DNA from: Sitta carolinensis
Taxonomy: Eukaryota > Chordata > Aves > Passeriformes > Sittidae
Length of the DNA: 64,000 nt
Direction: 5' to 3'
Assembly: GCA_032173965.1 (NCBI GenBank)
Contig: CM063285.1
Location: forward strand, 24,587,660-24,651,659
The stretch's first letter is position 1. The number at the start of each line of letters is the position of its first letter. The position numbers were made by a program, and so were the translations under genes. Below are positions 50,796 through 63,170 of this stretch, piece after piece. The notes beneath the pieces were generated by a model that worked only from the letters and a program-made list of their open reading frames with translations, was not told the DNA's origin and searched no databases.

Positions 50796-53680
50796 TTGCA
50801 GTAATTTCTGGTAGCTGGCTTTGATATTTATCTTCTCTAGGCAAGTGCCTATGACCAGTCATTTAAACTTGAATTTTTAACCAAGCGGCACTGTTGTGTT
50901 GGTGTGGCCTGCTTCCAAGCATCGCCAGAATTCCTGAGAAATCAGTGGGCTTTCCAGTACTTCCCAATGAAAAAGTCATGCTTGCCTGTAATTCCATTCT
51001 GGGAGTAAGAGCAGTAACTGAAGTACATATGAGAAACAGCAAGGGGCATTTTTACCTCAGAAGCCAGGGAAGGAAAGGGAGTTTAAGTGACGGGAGACTT
51101 TGGGGCTTCTGTTTTGTTGCAGTGTGAGCGGAGCCAGAGGGCAAATTCTTCCCTCCTGCTCAGTCTCATTATTCTGCCCTCTGTATATCCCACCAGCCCA
51201 CTGACATCCAGAGCAGGGAAGGGAAAAACACACTTCTGGGACCCAGCAGGAGAGCTGACTGTGTCTCCCTATTCTCCTTTATGTGTGGATCTGGTATAAG
51301 CCAAATCAAAATTCAAAATTAAGATATTTTCTCCTTTATATGTTTTCCACAATACCATTTCTTTGAGGATTGAAAATGCCAGAAGAGATTGCCAATGTTT
51401 CATCTGGTTAGCTTACATGCTGATTGATGACTTTGATAATATGTGCAGTTTAATGATATTTACACTGTTTGTCCAGTTAGGTATATTAAAAGAATGTTGA
51501 GAAAAGGGTAGACGTGCTAAAATCCTATGGTAACAGCTCATACATTAGTGGTGTTTTGTTGTGAACAAAGTCATTTTTCAGCCAAGTCATAAAGTAGCCT
51601 AAAAACAAGTGTGGCACTGTTTGCTTCAAATGAGACTGTTGCCATGTGACCACCATTCATCTGACATCATTACTGACACAGCTTTCGTTAGTATGATATC
51701 TGATTAAGGCTCCCAGCCGTGGTGGAGCCAGACTAAGTAGTTTGAGTGAGGTGGCTGAGGAAAGTTAATGTGTCAATGTTGCTATTGGGTGAGAGCGTCT
51801 GCTCAAAGTTTCCTTTGGAGAATGAGGATGGAAATGGCTGATCTTTCTAATGGGAATCTTCTGAAAATATTTGAGGATCTGGCAGTAATTAAAGATGTGC
51901 TGAACTCCAAAGACAGATGTAATCAGTTCAGCAAAACATAGAGATACCCTTTCTGTGTGAGGAAATGCAAATATGGAGAAGAATTTAAAAAAAGAAAAAA
52001 AGAAAGTAAGCTAAGAAATGAAATTAATTACATATTTGCAGGAACCAATTAATTAAATATCTGTATAGCATGTGAATATGTTTCTGGCTTGCACATGTAA
52101 ATAAGCAATAAACCTTTTTTTAGGTCTAAATTTCTCTTTTATTAAAAAATTCATAAGGCTTGAGGTGTTCTTGTTATCAACAGGTACAGTGAAAAATAAT
52201 TTGCTATGTCCCTTTGAGATGGGATAAATTCCACTATTTCTGCTTTGGCTTTGGAAGCCCACAAAGACTACCACTGTATTTAGTAATCCAGAAAACATTC
52301 TGACTAGCCTGCTGTTTTTTTGAAAGCATATGGACTAGCCTGAAAAAATATAGATAGCACAGTAATTTTCTTTATGATGGAATGAATGGAATGGTGAAAT
52401 AATTTTTTTCCATAATTCCATTTCTTAAGTCCATTGTTAATCTGTGCCCCAGTTTTGTTTTTGAATAAGGGACTTCTGCTAATATTGTTCAATTTTCCTT
52501 TTCAAATTAGAATATGGTAGTTTTTTTTCCTAGCACAGATGACTTAATGTTTGATGTATCTGTTATACTTTGAAGTGCTGTGGGACTAAGACCCGTCTTG
52601 GACTGGCGTGGGGCTCAGATCCACAACTGAGTGAGTCCTCAAGAGTGCGTGAAGCATTACTTTCTCATACCTGATGCTCAAGTGGTTTGGGAACATTTAC
52701 ATTGTCAGTGGTGACAGAGAAGCATAAACCAAGTAAGTTTTAGTGGGAAGTATGATTCTGAGCACATAGATCCTCTTGGGAAAAGGATTTAGGCCAAAGA
52801 GAGGAATTAAGGGTTTGACATTGGAAAGAGGTAACACTCCCCAAAGAGTAGGTTACATATAGTTTTAACAAGCACTTTTAGGTCATGGAAATCTTTAATT
52901 CTGATGCCAAGTGATGGTCTGACCCATAGCATCTGGGGTCTGACTTTGTCTAGATGACCAAAAATCAGCAGTTCAGGAGGTGTACTGCATTTGCATGGCA
53001 CTTTTTCTCAAAAGAACAGTTGTTGACACCATCAAGTGATACAGGCTATTCCAAACTGAAAAGGAAAAAAAACCAAGGGATATGACTTCAAGTGAATTTG
53101 CTCAGATGAGTCTTATTTTTTTCTTGTACAAATATATCTGAAGAAAAATAGAGCCTTTTTCTAAAAATACTGAAATATTCTTGGAATGGGTTCCCCACCC
53201 ATATTCAAAAATCTTTAATGGTCTAAATTCTGTATCATTTGGCTTGTGGCCAGCCAATGGGAAATGCTAAGATTTCATGGGGGATTAAACTGGTACAATT
53301 TGAACATTAATTCTCCAATAAAACCAGTAAAATGAGTGGATAGGCTTACACATTGAGCTGCAGTTTATTTTTGCAAGAAAATGTAGTAGAGTTTGCCCTA
53401 TCTTCATATAGTTTGCAAAAATTTAATAGAAGATGTTTGTCTCTGCTCAAAGGAATAATAAATAAAGTGATTAAAAATCAAATAATAAATCAAAGTGATA
53501 AAATCACTTTGTTAGAACAATGCTGGCTATTAATCTACTACAACCTTTTAAATGACTAATCATATACATTTAATCTTCTTTTCCTTTAATTAGAAAAGGT
53601 TGTAATGTGATAGATACATTTGACATTAGACTCAGCAACACATTACTTAGATGAAATCACACTTAAGAGTACTGCAGACT
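50796..53680. other. Non-coding stretch, no gene seen
   Basis: The first 500 bp next to the CpG island remain somewhat GC-richer, with short open frames (50,894-51,127; 51,087-51,299). The rest is AT-rich unique sequence. One clean inverted repeat at 53,491 is listed separately. Confidence 0.5.
53491..53511. repeat. 9-bp inverted repeat around a 3-nt loop
   Basis: caaagtgat and atcactttg flank aaa, a perfect stem of nine pairs. The preceding 45 bp hold looser copies of the same words (aaagtgatt, aaatca), so local template switching is a likely origin. Confidence 0.85.
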
Positions 53681-53752
53681 GGATCTGAGTAGCTCAGCTG
53701 ATAAGGCACTGGTTTGTCATCTACAAGACAACAGTTCAAGACTTCTCTGATT
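53681..53752 (+). pseudogene. Decayed tRNA-like sequence or head of an old tRNA-derived SINE
   Basis: A Pol III A-box-like stretch (tagctcagctgataagg, 53,690-53,706) is followed 29 bp later by a B-box-like stretch (agttcaagact). ggatctg at the start can pair with ctgattt at the end over six of seven positions if wobble is allowed. The T-stem is imperfect, the linker before the D-arm is two bases too long and the anticodon arm does not fold to a 7-nt loop, so it is not a working tRNA. Bird genomes carry few SINEs. I cannot assign a family, and the downstream sequence shows no SINE body I recognise. Confidence 0.4.
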
Positions 53753-55228
53753 TCTTAAGTCAAATTAATTTAGTTATGTCAGCTATGCTGCCATAAGATG
53801 ATAATCCAATCTGCATGGATGCCAGGCATACTATTACCTTCTTTGGCTAGATTGAAACTGTGTCAGAAACCCTGGGGGTAGCTAGAATTCATTGCAGGTG
53901 TGGTGAGAAAAATGGAACACATGAACTTCAATAATTCTAAAATAACTGTCAATATATAATTGCTCCTTCAATTCAACTGGTCTCTGTTTTTTTTATTTCC
54001 TGTAAGACCCAGAGTGAAACATGTCAAATCCACTTGAACTCTATTTGGACCTAGAATCTATCTATTAAGTTTACTTAAAATAACCCCTCAACAATCTCAC
54101 TGGAACCCCCAAGTTGCTCCTTTGCTGTGCAAGGCTCCAGCATGCATTGTTATCGTGACTCAGCAGAGGAATTGGTCACTTTGTGTGTTACTAGGCTCAG
54201 CCAACACGGTGCAAACCATTCCTCTGAAGTCACACAGTCTCCACTGAAAAACTCTCTTCTAGGTTGCCTATTTCCTCGATGAATTTCCTCTGTGACAGTA
54301 AATCTTTACAGGAAAGATATGAGGATAACAGAGCCTAAATGCTTACAGAGAAAACACAAGCATTCTTGGGCAAAAGTGACTCACTCAGTGAGAGATAAAG
54401 GGGATGGAATTTTCCTAAGGAAATGTCTTATTAACTTATGTTTTATGTCTGTATCTCTGTCAGAAAAAAACTGTCTTTGCCTCTTGTTCAATAGCTTCCA
54501 TTTCAGCCAAAATTTTGTAGAGGGAGAAAGGAAGAAAATAGCCCCTGTTTTCTTCAAAATATATGGCTGGGTAGGGAAACAGTGTCTTTTATCAGTTCCA
54601 CTGATAAAAAGAAATTTAGCATGAACCTTCAAAATATCCACTTATGAAAACATTGTTATGAAGATTCTGCAACACATATACCCACCATACTTCTAGCACT
54701 GTGCATAGATTTCCATCCCAAAATAAATCTGCTGTTTTGTGAAAGTCTGTGAGAGCACGTTGACAGAAATCAGCATAAAAGAAGAAATGAAATAATTCTG
54801 ATACTGGAATGAACTGCCCAAATTTATGTAACATTGCAGAAACCTCTAAACACTGATACCATTCAGTAATCTTAAATCTGAAACTAGTGATGCAAAAATA
54901 ACATCCCTCTCTATTTTAATGCCAAGAGAAGGTATTTAAGCTTGTTGCAAAAGATTAGGATATCAGAGACAGAAAGAGAGGTGCAAATAAAAGTTTGGAA
55001 GCAGTGTTGACTGTAGAGATTTTATCAGTTTAGTGTGCTTCAAGCAAGGCAGCTGATAGCTCAGCTTGAAGATAACTGATCTCCTGAAAGTGTGCCACTG
55101 TCATGCTATTTCCAAGAAACCTTGTTTGCAGTGGAGGTATGTAATTGAATTTCTTACTTACTGTTAATAGATATGCTTTACATTAGTCTTCTCATGCAAT
55201 TTCTACATCCATATCACAAATACAGGAT
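53753..55228. other. Non-coding stretch, no gene seen
   Basis: Open frames of 110 codons (plus, 54,292-54,624) and 86 codons (minus, 54,381-54,641) overlap each other and show no motif. Otherwise AT-rich unique sequence. Confidence 0.45.
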
Positions 55229-56430
55229 TTACTGAGCTGGTAGCATATCTTCAGTTTTTGCAAAAGCCTCAGTGATGATCAAATTTCTCAGGAATGACTG
55301 TCCACAATCCTTCAGAGCTTGTAAAACTTTCACATTTATCATAGAGCAAATAATCTGGTATGCAGCCAAGCCTTCATTTTCCATCAAAGAATACTAAAAA
55401 GAATCCAATTCCTGGAATCTGATGCAAATGTGTTTTCCGTGAACTGCTGTGTATCCATGCACAGTTTAGAAGACAACATCAGAGAAGTTATTTAATGAGT
55501 AAAATATTGTTGTTTCTCCACCTTCCTCCACTAGAATTCTACATATCAAGTTTTCCAAGACACATATGCTCTTTTTAATGACTTGAAATACTTTCCTAAT
55601 GATTAAATTCTGCTTAGCTCTGGTAGACTCCTCCATAACTTTTATAAGCCAACATAATGTATGCATCTGATGATAGGCTATAAACATTCATTTTTAGGTC
55701 ACTACAAGCGATGCTTGGAAAACTGAGCTGTCCATCATCAACTTTGTTTAACAGCTTGTGTGATAATCATTCCTAAAATGATATCTTGTGACTCAATAAA
55801 GACATTTGGCAGTGTGTAATGCTGTCCAGCTGTCCAAGATGTCCAGCTACTTGGAACTGTGATGTCTAAATTTTTCAGTTGGATTTCCACAATACTTCTG
55901 AGTCATGAAGAGTATTTTTTTGCCTTGAAGTTCAGTAGGCTGGTTTCAAGATGGAACTTCTTGAAGATTTGAAAAGAGACAATCAATTATATAATGTGAA
56001 AGTAGTGTTTTCATACTGGTAGGGATTTTTGGTTCTTATACTTTTCAACAACTTCCAGACACAAAAAATGGGGAAAGTTTTTAGTGTTAAGCAGAAGGCG
56101 CTTTGCACTCAGAAAGTCTGGCACTTTGCATCTCAGAAGCTTCAGGAGACGACTGGTATCTCTACATGCGGGTGATTGGATAAAGACTATCTCGGCCAAA
56201 AAGAAACAATTATGTGGACAAGGTACCATTTCCAGTGCAACTTCTGTGGTGAGGCAACCCAATTCAATTAATTTTCTCAATCACACAATTTTTCATTAGC
56301 ATATGAAGTATCGGAGCTGCTGCATGCAGAACATGGAATGTGGTGCTGTCCTTCTCAGCATCTTCTGTGCTCTTTGGTGTCTCACTTCACAATAAGTACT
56401 GAGAAGTTGGGGTCTACTGCGAAATTAGGC
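55229..56430 (-). pseudogene. Broken coding-like region, parent gene unknown
   Basis: Reading the minus strand from about 56,430 down, coding-like pieces follow each other in changing frames: an open piece near 56,290-56,410, a continuous frame at 56,011-56,280 (89 codons), a piece at about 55,745-55,970 broken by one stop, 55,466-55,687 (73 codons) and 55,229-55,384 (51 codons). The peptides are leucine/isoleucine-rich and of mixed composition, as in helical proteins, and are not from simple repeat. No paired splice sites explain all the changes, which suggests a decayed retrocopy or dead gene. I recognise no domain, so the family is unknown, and chance is not excluded. Confidence 0.25.
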
Positions 56431-59400
56431 ATCTACTCTTCATAAATAGGCTGGCAGAGGTTCAACCTTCCTAGGTCATCTTCCCACAGCTGCTGACAAA
56501 GAACACAAATTTTTATGTTGTGTGGGACTTTTTTTCCTGCTCACCCACAACCTTATTTAACAAGCTGAAGCATTTACTATAAAATCACCTTATTAATAGT
56601 ATAGTTTCCAATTGTTCCTAATGTCAAGAAGCTGTGACACAGAGCAGTGAAGGACATCTTAGCATGGAGATCACTGGGCTCTGTGTCACCCTCCATTCCT
56701 CCCAAAACAATTTACATATTCATCTCTGTAGGGATTAGGAGAATCTTTCAGGGCTTCATGAGACAGGGATGGATGGCACAGGAACTGTGACTTTATTCTG
56801 CGGCCTGAGAAGCCAACCTTGCCCAGGTTCCCTGCCATTCATCAGAGTTCACATCTCTGTGCCTGGTGCATGCCCTTGACCAACTCTTTCTTTCAGTAAG
56901 TCCTGCATGTATGCCAAGAATCCTGTAGATCAATGACACCCCAGCTTCCATCTTTTACAGAAGTAGGATGTTCATCTCCCCCATTTTTTATTCTGGTGGC
57001 CAAGTTGCTAGATCTTTTAATGTCTTGACTCTGGATCCCTTTACTTATGATTTTTTTCCTGTTTTCCATTGAGTCTTCCTGCTCTGTTCTCTGGGTTCTT
57101 GCCTTTTTTTCATGTTTCCAAATCTACTTTTTCATTGCTTCCTTTTTACCCCACATCCGTTGTTGCTTTGCTGCCTGCTGTTTCTGTCTTCCTGTATTGA
57201 AGTTTTTGTTTCTTCCCACAGGCAGCTCTGGAAAGCTCTTTTTATTTTTTTGGTAGACTCTCAGCTATTATCTACTCACACATAAGATTAATTTGCTGCC
57301 TTTGAGGTATGCAGGCAGTAGAAAGTAGCAATGGTAGAATTAAACAGTCTGGAGAGCATGGCTGTTCCCCAGGCCAGGTTTCTCTTTTGTTTTAAATTGC
57401 ATGAAAATCAAAGCATTTCTGTCTATAGGTTTCTGGAACACTTTGGCACTTATCAGCTGAACCACTCCCTGATTGTCATCTTATAAAAAGACCGACTGGA
57501 GCTGATGTTGGATTTTGCTTTACTTTGTCACTTAGAAGCTAATGGCATGATCAGGGAGAGAGGAAAAAAATATTTACCGGCTATGGACATTTTGTGGAAG
57601 TTTCTTGAAAATTGTATAATTTTCTTATATAAGCAGTTGAGGTTTTTTTTTTTTTTTTCCCAGACTTTTACTGATATGTACAAACTCCATTAAAATATGC
57701 AGTTTCTCAAACTCGGAATCAGAATGGTTCATAGTCACTTACTGATATTTCAAAGTTCTTTGTTTGAATTTGGTATCTTAAACTTCCAAAGGAAAGAACC
57801 AAGGAAAAAAAAGGTTTAAAAAAACCCCAGCTATAAAGCCCAAAGTGAAAACCCGGACTTAATGTTTTGTTTTCAACATTACTACTTGTAGTTCTTCAGA
57901 ATATCTTGGCATTGTAGTAGGTTTTCCCATATTTCAAATGACACCATGAGTAAAGAGTTCTGCACAGATCATATCAACCTCTACTTCATTATACAGTTGT
58001 TTAAATCCAACTGACACCTTGAATCTCAAAACCAAATAAAGCAGATCAAATTCAGAGAGGGGGGACAGGATTGTATCAGAGCAAAGAAAGCCTTGATTTG
58101 AAAAAAGAAAGCATTTTAGAAGAGAAATAGAATGGGGAAGGTGGAACATGAAATACAAGAGTAAACTTGAGACTAGCATGGAGAAGTTGAAAAGACATTA
58201 ATTGTTATATCTCTGAACATTGCAACTAAGGATCATCAAAGCAAACAGAGAAGAGGTTCTTAGTGCAGACGGATAGTTCAGCTGAGAACTTTTTAACAAA
58301 GAATGTAACAAAGGATAAAAAAGTTTGTGGTTTGTGGAGAAGTTCGACATATTCATGAAACAACTATTTGGTGTGACTATACATACAAAAATAATTTATT
58401 AGCTAATCCCCGAGTTAAAAAAAAAAAGGAGCAGATACTGAATTTTTCTTCATTTTCAGAAGATTTTAAGGTATTCCACACTTGGAGACCAGGTGTCCTA
58501 TATGGTCTATAAGTAGTGGACATAGTACTACTTTCTTGTAATTTCTCACTTCACAGAGTTGTCTGACAGATGATTTTTACTGGTTCAACAACCACATATC
58601 TATTTACCAATTAAAAAAAAATTATTGTATTGCAAATATTGTAATGTGGAAGATGAAGGCATGAAAAAAAGGGGAAACAAGAACATTAGAGTTTGTATGG
58701 ATTTATTATTATGCTTGAATTGATACCTCAAAAGGTCTTGTTTTCTACTGACTGTCCTTTCCTGGCTGTCATATTTTAACATCTTGGTTGAAATTCTCCA
58801 TTTTATTTGCTCTTTTGAATGACAGATATTTAACATCTATTGCCAAAATCATATATTTGAGAACTTTTTGAATACAACAAAAATATGACCATGCCCCAGA
58901 AACAGTATTTGTGAGCAGAAGCCTAAGTTGAGAAATCTATAGATACAACTGCTGGGAGGATATTTCCTGTTCTAGTTCTCAAGACAGATTTGGCAAGACA
59001 CAACAGTGGGACTCTGGTAAGGAAAATAGATTGCAAGCTTTTAATATCTGCAAGCTCTTGAAGAACTCAATCACTCAGAAAAATTGGCCGTAGAACTTAG
59101 TATGTACTTATTATCTACTTTACTGCTTTGTTCAATTTTGTTTTAATGAGTTCTGTTTGATAACATGAAGTCTGGTAGCAGTGTTGGATTTCTTTTGAAG
59201 CAAGTCTAATTTTCATCTCGATATTTTACATTTTGACTTCTCTTGGCTTTAGAGTATTTAGCCAAAATCTTTTTTTGTGTCCACTTTTTTAACATTTTTT
59301 TAAGATGTAAGGAAAATTGAACAGAAAGGTACTACAAAAAAAAAAATTAACAAAGCATAATACAGAAAAGTATACTGAACTCAAGGGAGATGCCTTTCAT

Positions 59401-59595
59401 AATCTATCAAATTTATTACTCATAGAGGTAACAAACCAAACTGTGCTAATCTTTTCTTTACTAAAAGCTATGTATCTATAGGCTTTTAACTGATTAGCCG
59501 TTCTTAATTTAGTTTTTTAATAGTAAGCTAATGTAAACAAAACACCATATGGGCTCAAGACAGCTCTACTCCTTTTCATTACACCTGGGGAAGAG
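56431..59595. other. Non-coding stretch, no gene seen
   Basis: AT-rich unique sequence. 56,640-56,960 is more balanced and might be an extension of the broken coding-like region or a conserved element. The T-rich part at 57,040-57,250 keeps a 69-codon frame open by composition. Confidence 0.5.
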
Positions 59596-59631
<36 letters not shown>

Positions 59632-59640
59632 AAAAAAAAA
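59596..59640. repeat. Poly(A) tract, 45 nt with one G
   Basis: Thirty-four A, one G at 59,630, then ten A. A weak match of the following ccacgtgtcct to ccaggtgtcct about 1.1 kb upstream (58,490) is not enough to call a retrocopy. Confidence 0.95.
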
Positions 59641-62600
59641 GCCACGTGTCCTTTCCTCCTTTCCTCTCTTGCAACCTATTTTGAATTTGGCGCAATATGG
59701 GCTTGGAATTTGGGTGCCACCTCAAAGTTTCGTTAACTGTAGACCCTGTTACTAATCCATCCTGTGCCATTTGTCACAATTCTGAACTAGGTCTGTGTGT
59801 CGATTAGGAAAATGAAGCTGGCAGAAATTTAGGTCAAGGGATGGCAAAAAAGCACTTGCAATTGTCTCCAGTGGCCATGACTAATCCTCAGAACTACCCT
59901 GAAAGGAAAGTTGCAGTGACAAGGCCAGCAGGCCCTCATGGGTGAACAAAGTCTCAAAATACCCGTAGGTTTGGGGAGTCAAAGGTCATAGGAACAATAT
60001 TGGGCCACTCCAAGCCTATGTCATAAACTGTCAATAAAGAGCTCTTGTGCAGGGCAGGCCTCATGTTTTCTCTGCCTTTGTTTGTTTTTCCCCAGCACCC
60101 CATCAATTCACAGTGCAGGGTTAATAAAAATCCACACAGTCTCAAGGTGTTTCCTTTAAACTTCTTTGGAGGTTGTGTGGATAGACAATAACACACATCT
60201 GACTTCATGCTCAGACCTCTAGTGGTCCATGCTCTTTTTGCAGTGCTTTTTAGCACACATTGCACATATCTGGCATGATTAAACTGTAGGGCTGTGTTTT
60301 TTAATGAAGTTTATCTGGACCAAAATTTTGTATGTAACATAAATCATAGGAATCTGTCACAAGAAGACAACCTGAATCATCTTGGCCACACTGCCAGCAT
60401 ATCTAATCAAATTTATCACTGCGTGACACAGACTCAGCCCCAGGTCTGGTAAAAGAAGAGATGGAGTTCTTCTGTCTGATCTTCCTGGACCTCAGTTCAT
60501 TTTTATTAAACTTTTTAGAAGGATATCTATGACCTCATTTTGTCTTCTTAAACATCTTCTGTCTGTCTTCAGATTTCACAACTTTTCACAAAATTACTTT
60601 TGGATTGAAAATTCATATTAATAGCAAGGTTGACAGAAGAAAAGACTAATACCTTGGAATCATGGCAGCTATTCATCAGGTTTAATTGCCATCAGGTCTA
60701 CTTAAAAGTTAGCTGATTTACTTACTGCATTGCACAGTGAAGGAGTATTATATGGAAAATACCAGAAAGAGAGAATTATTTTAGCAGGTGCACACATTCG
60801 TGGTTGAGCTAATTTCTGACGTAATGAGATAAATTCCCATGTTTTGTTGGGTTTTTTCTTGTAAGAATCTGGGAAAAGATACTCTTTTACAGGTCAGTTT
60901 TACCAAGGATTTCTGTGACCATAAAAAATTCTGTACATAAATGACAGAAAACCAGGTTGATGCTGTTCAAATGTGGATAGATTTTGTAACCCACTACATT
61001 AAGATACAGATAGAGCAACTGAAAATTATTTGGTCAGTTGTCTGTCATTTCCAAAGGCTCTGTGATGTTTTATCTCCAGTTCTAGTAATGTAAAGGTCAA
61101 ATGATTATTTTAAAGAAAAAGCAGCTAAAGCAGAGTGTCAGGAAGTGAGATAAAGAAAATCCTTTTATGTTTGAAAATATAACCTTATCTTAAAGTTCAC
61201 TTTTCATGTAAAAATAAAGCCAACTCTGAAAAGAACAAACAATATTTTATTTTGTAAAGGAAGCAAATACAATTGGTGTTTTCAGTAGAATAAAACTATG
61301 TTTTTTTCTACAATTATCAGTTCTGCACCTATCATAACAACTATGGGTTTATATATATATATGTTTTTTAAATTAGTTGTTTTTTTCCCTATGAATAGAC
61401 TTACCTTTGTGTGATGAAAATGTTATTAATGAAAGAGAACTACACCTGAAGTTCCAGGATAGACTTCACATCACAGAATTTAGAAATTATCCTGGAGAAG
61501 TTTTAATAAATCAGAACAAATAAGGTTGTTGTTTCTGAAAATAAGCCTTCTGATTTGTTTTAATATACTTTAGTCAGTTCTCATGAATTATAAGATAAAC
61601 AAGAATCATGTTTACATTCCATTGTAAAAAGATATCACCTGATGGAATTCTTAACTGACCAGTAAAGATAGAAAAGTAGTAACTTCTCTGTCCAATCTCT
61701 GAACACTATCCAGAAACTTATATAAATGAGGTCAACAATAAACTGGAGAGTTCTTTTCTTCTTCTCTACCTGAACACCTGTTGTGTGTGTTGCTGTGTTC
61801 CTATCTACTTCACAGTAACAGAAGATCATGAATGAAAAAATTATGTAGATTTCTTTATGAATAGGAGTATCCATTTCTCACAATTGATCACAACGTATTT
61901 ATTCTACAGGAAAGTCTTTTCCCTTTCTAGTTTTAACTTTATTACAACCTGACCTTAAGAATCTAACACTATGCCACCAACGAAAGCATCACAGTTTATT
62001 ACTGATGTTTCTAGAAAAAGCAGAAAAATTATGAGATAGCATTATGGATGGTGAAATATCACAACCAAATGCAGCCTATTAAATATAATCCCAAACATCA
62101 CATCCTGACTAATCAGGAATTACCACAGCAGCACAAAGTGCTGGCTGAAAAAGCCAATGAAAGACTTCGATACTTTCATGGTTTGGAATTTATTTTATAA
62201 ATTTGAAATACTCACCTGGCCAACTGAAAAGTTAAACATATGTTTACAAAATTTTTATCATAGGTTTATTGTAATTGAACTATCTTAAAGCAATTTAGTT
62301 TACTATATAAAAAAATCTTATAAAACATTTTTTATTTAATTTATTCAGGTTATTTATTGGCTGCAGAGCTGTTCTTAGATGTTTCTGTGTACTAATTGCT
62401 GAAATCAGGTCTTCACCTCCTTATGCCCTTCGTTTCACAGAACTTCTGCAAAAGAGGAATTGGGGTCCTGACAGAATGTCCAGAAGTGTGAAATTCAGGA
62501 GAGGAAAAAGGTACTTCTGTTAACCTCCTGCATGAGGCATTAATAGTAATTTCCTTTAAAAAGTTTGAGGAGATCTACCTAGGCTGCTTTACAGAAGTCT

Positions 62601-62847
62601 GCCATTAGGATAAACAATACATGAATAAATGTAAGCCAACTAACATGCAAACAGAACCCCTAAAAACACCTTGCTAGATGAAGACTGACCAATAGGACTC
62701 ATCTCTGCTGTGTCTCAAGACAACAGGGTACATTACTTGCTTTTTAACATATATCCTCATCTGAAAGCAAGGTGGTTCTCAAAATTCTAGTGTCTATTCT
62801 AACAGCCCTTCAGTCTTTTCTGATTTAGCCTCATAAACCCAGTCACA
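59641..62847. other. Non-coding stretch, no gene seen
   Basis: AT-rich unique sequence. A 103-codon minus-strand frame (59,954-60,265) has no recognisable motif. A short (AT)n run lies at about 61,350-61,362. Confidence 0.5.
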
Positions 62848-63170
62848 AAACCCCCATGCAACACTGCAGGCTGGAGGAGGGTTGCTGGAAAGCTGCCCAG
62901 CGGAAGAAGACTTGGGGGTGTGATTAACAGCAGTTGAACACGAGCCAGTGTATGCTGAGCCAGGTTCGTGTGGTTGGGTCTTTCTACCAGGTGACAAGTG
63001 GCAGGATGAGAGGATATAGCCTTGAGCTGCACCAGAGGGGGTTCGGGTTGGATATCAAGTAGAATTTCTCCACAGAAAGGGTTGTTAAGCATTGAAACAA
63101 ACTTTCCAGGGAGGTGGTAGAGGCACCATCCCTGTAAGTGTTTGAGAAATGACTGATTATTTCACACAGT
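62848..63170 (+). mobile_element. CR1 LINE, left part (ORF2 end and 3' region, internally deleted)
   Basis: The left section (ccccatgcaacactgcagg, ggctgga..gggttgctggaaagctgccc, gacttgggggtg, gaacacgagccag) matches the late ORF2 region of CR1. The right section (ctaccaggtgacaagtggcagga, cttgagctgcaccagagg, ttgttaagcattg, gggaggtggtagaggcaccatccctg) matches the ORF2 end and 3' region. In family copies I remember, these sections are several hundred base pairs apart. Here they meet at about 62,955-62,965, so an internal segment appears lost. The element is cut at 63,170 by an LTR and resumes at 63,800. Confidence 0.85.
63166..63170. repeat. Left target-site duplication of the LTR
   Basis: acagt lies directly before the LTR start. 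The right copy, atagt (63,795-63,799), differs at one base. Five to six bases is the usual duplication length for vertebrate retroviral integration. Confidence 0.6.

Noticed and set aside
58488..59655. Possible retrocopy ending in the 45-nt A run, flanked by ccaggtgtcct/ccacgtgtcct
   Set aside because: The flanks are imperfect and 1.1 kb apart, and the body shows no gene-like sequence. A chance match is likely.
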